Of a stretch of 64,000 bases of DNA, positions 63,837 through 64,000 are shown piece after piece. The position numbers and the translations under genes are program-made. Location: the NCBI RefSeq assembly GCF_964340395.1, contig NC_135557.1:1589646-1653645 (forward strand). Direction: 5' to 3'. The stretch is from Glandiceps talaboti (lineage: Eukaryota; Hemichordata; Enteropneusta; Spengelidae). The notes beneath the pieces were generated by a model. The model was not told where the DNA came from. It made no database searches and saw nothing but the letters and a program-made list of their open reading frames with translations. Numbering within the stretch: the stretch's first letter is position 1; each line of letters starts with the position of its first letter.

Positions 63837-64000
63837 AGTATTACAGTGTAACAAGGGATACAGTGTAGAATCAATGTATTACAGTGTAACAAGGGATACA
63901 GTGTAGAATCAATGTATTACAGTGTAACAAGGGATACAGTGTAGAATCAATGTATTACAGTGTAACAAGGGATACAGTGTAGAATCAATGTATTACAGTG
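63837..64000. repeat. 38-bp array running off the window
   Basis: Four identical units containing ATTACAGTGTAACAAGGGAT and ACAGTGTAGAATCAATGT. It shares GTGTAGAAT with the preceding 45-bp unit, so it may have arisen from its edge. The right end is not seen. Confidence 0.95.

Overview
This window comes from an animal nuclear genome. The evidence is spliced genes with GT-AG introns, non-LTR retrotransposon remains, long minisatellites, and the muscle-type protein calsequestrin. The repeat style (LINE tails ending in microsatellites, hAT-like ends with G-runs, dispersed repeats carrying TGTC runs) suggests a marine invertebrate bilaterian. I cannot name the species. Roughly 35 kb of the 64 kb is tandem repeat. 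Most long reading frames here are shadows of repeats, so the real coding sequence is only about 1.3 kb, split over ten exons.

Layout. At 1-1169 there is upstream intron sequence. At 1170-16146 (+) lie the last seven coding exons of COPA, the alpha subunit of the COPI coat; they join in frame to 306 residues plus a stop. Each larger intron between them is swollen by a different array: 18/16 bp, 28 bp, (CT)n, TG-rich, 45 bp, 40 bp, 39 bp and 42 bp units. The 3' UTR carries a 30-bp array and ends near an AATAAA at 17032. At 17.1-48.5 kb is a gene-poor interval. It holds dispersed repeats with built-in microsatellites (17-22 kb), 15-bp, 14-bp, 47-bp, 31-bp (6.6 kb) and 37-bp (3 kb) satellites, a foldback-like element (37.2-37.9 kb), two LINE remnants (42.0-42.4 kb minus; 42.75-46.4 kb plus), and a 2.06-kb hAT-like insertion that splits the second LINE. 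At 48941-61567 (+) lie the first three coding exons of a calsequestrin, preceded by a perfect MEF2-type site. Its introns hold 40-bp, 38-bp, 47-bp (6.2 kb) and 45-bp arrays, and the gene runs off the right end.

The most unusual observation is that two COPA intron arrays begin exactly at an exon-intron junction. Their repeat unit contains the end of the exon and the 5' splice site itself. One array (28 bp) repeats the donor 15 times and the other (39 bp) about 141 times. In the 39-bp array every unit reads CTACAG|GTAAAT, an acceptor-like AG fused to a donor, which is the layout of a recursive (ratchet) splice site. In both arrays, using a later donor would place TAA in frame right after the true junction.

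The two genes are unrelated in pathway: COPI retrograde Golgi-ER traffic, and Ca2+ storage in the sarcoplasmic/endoplasmic reticulum. They share strand and neighbourhood only.
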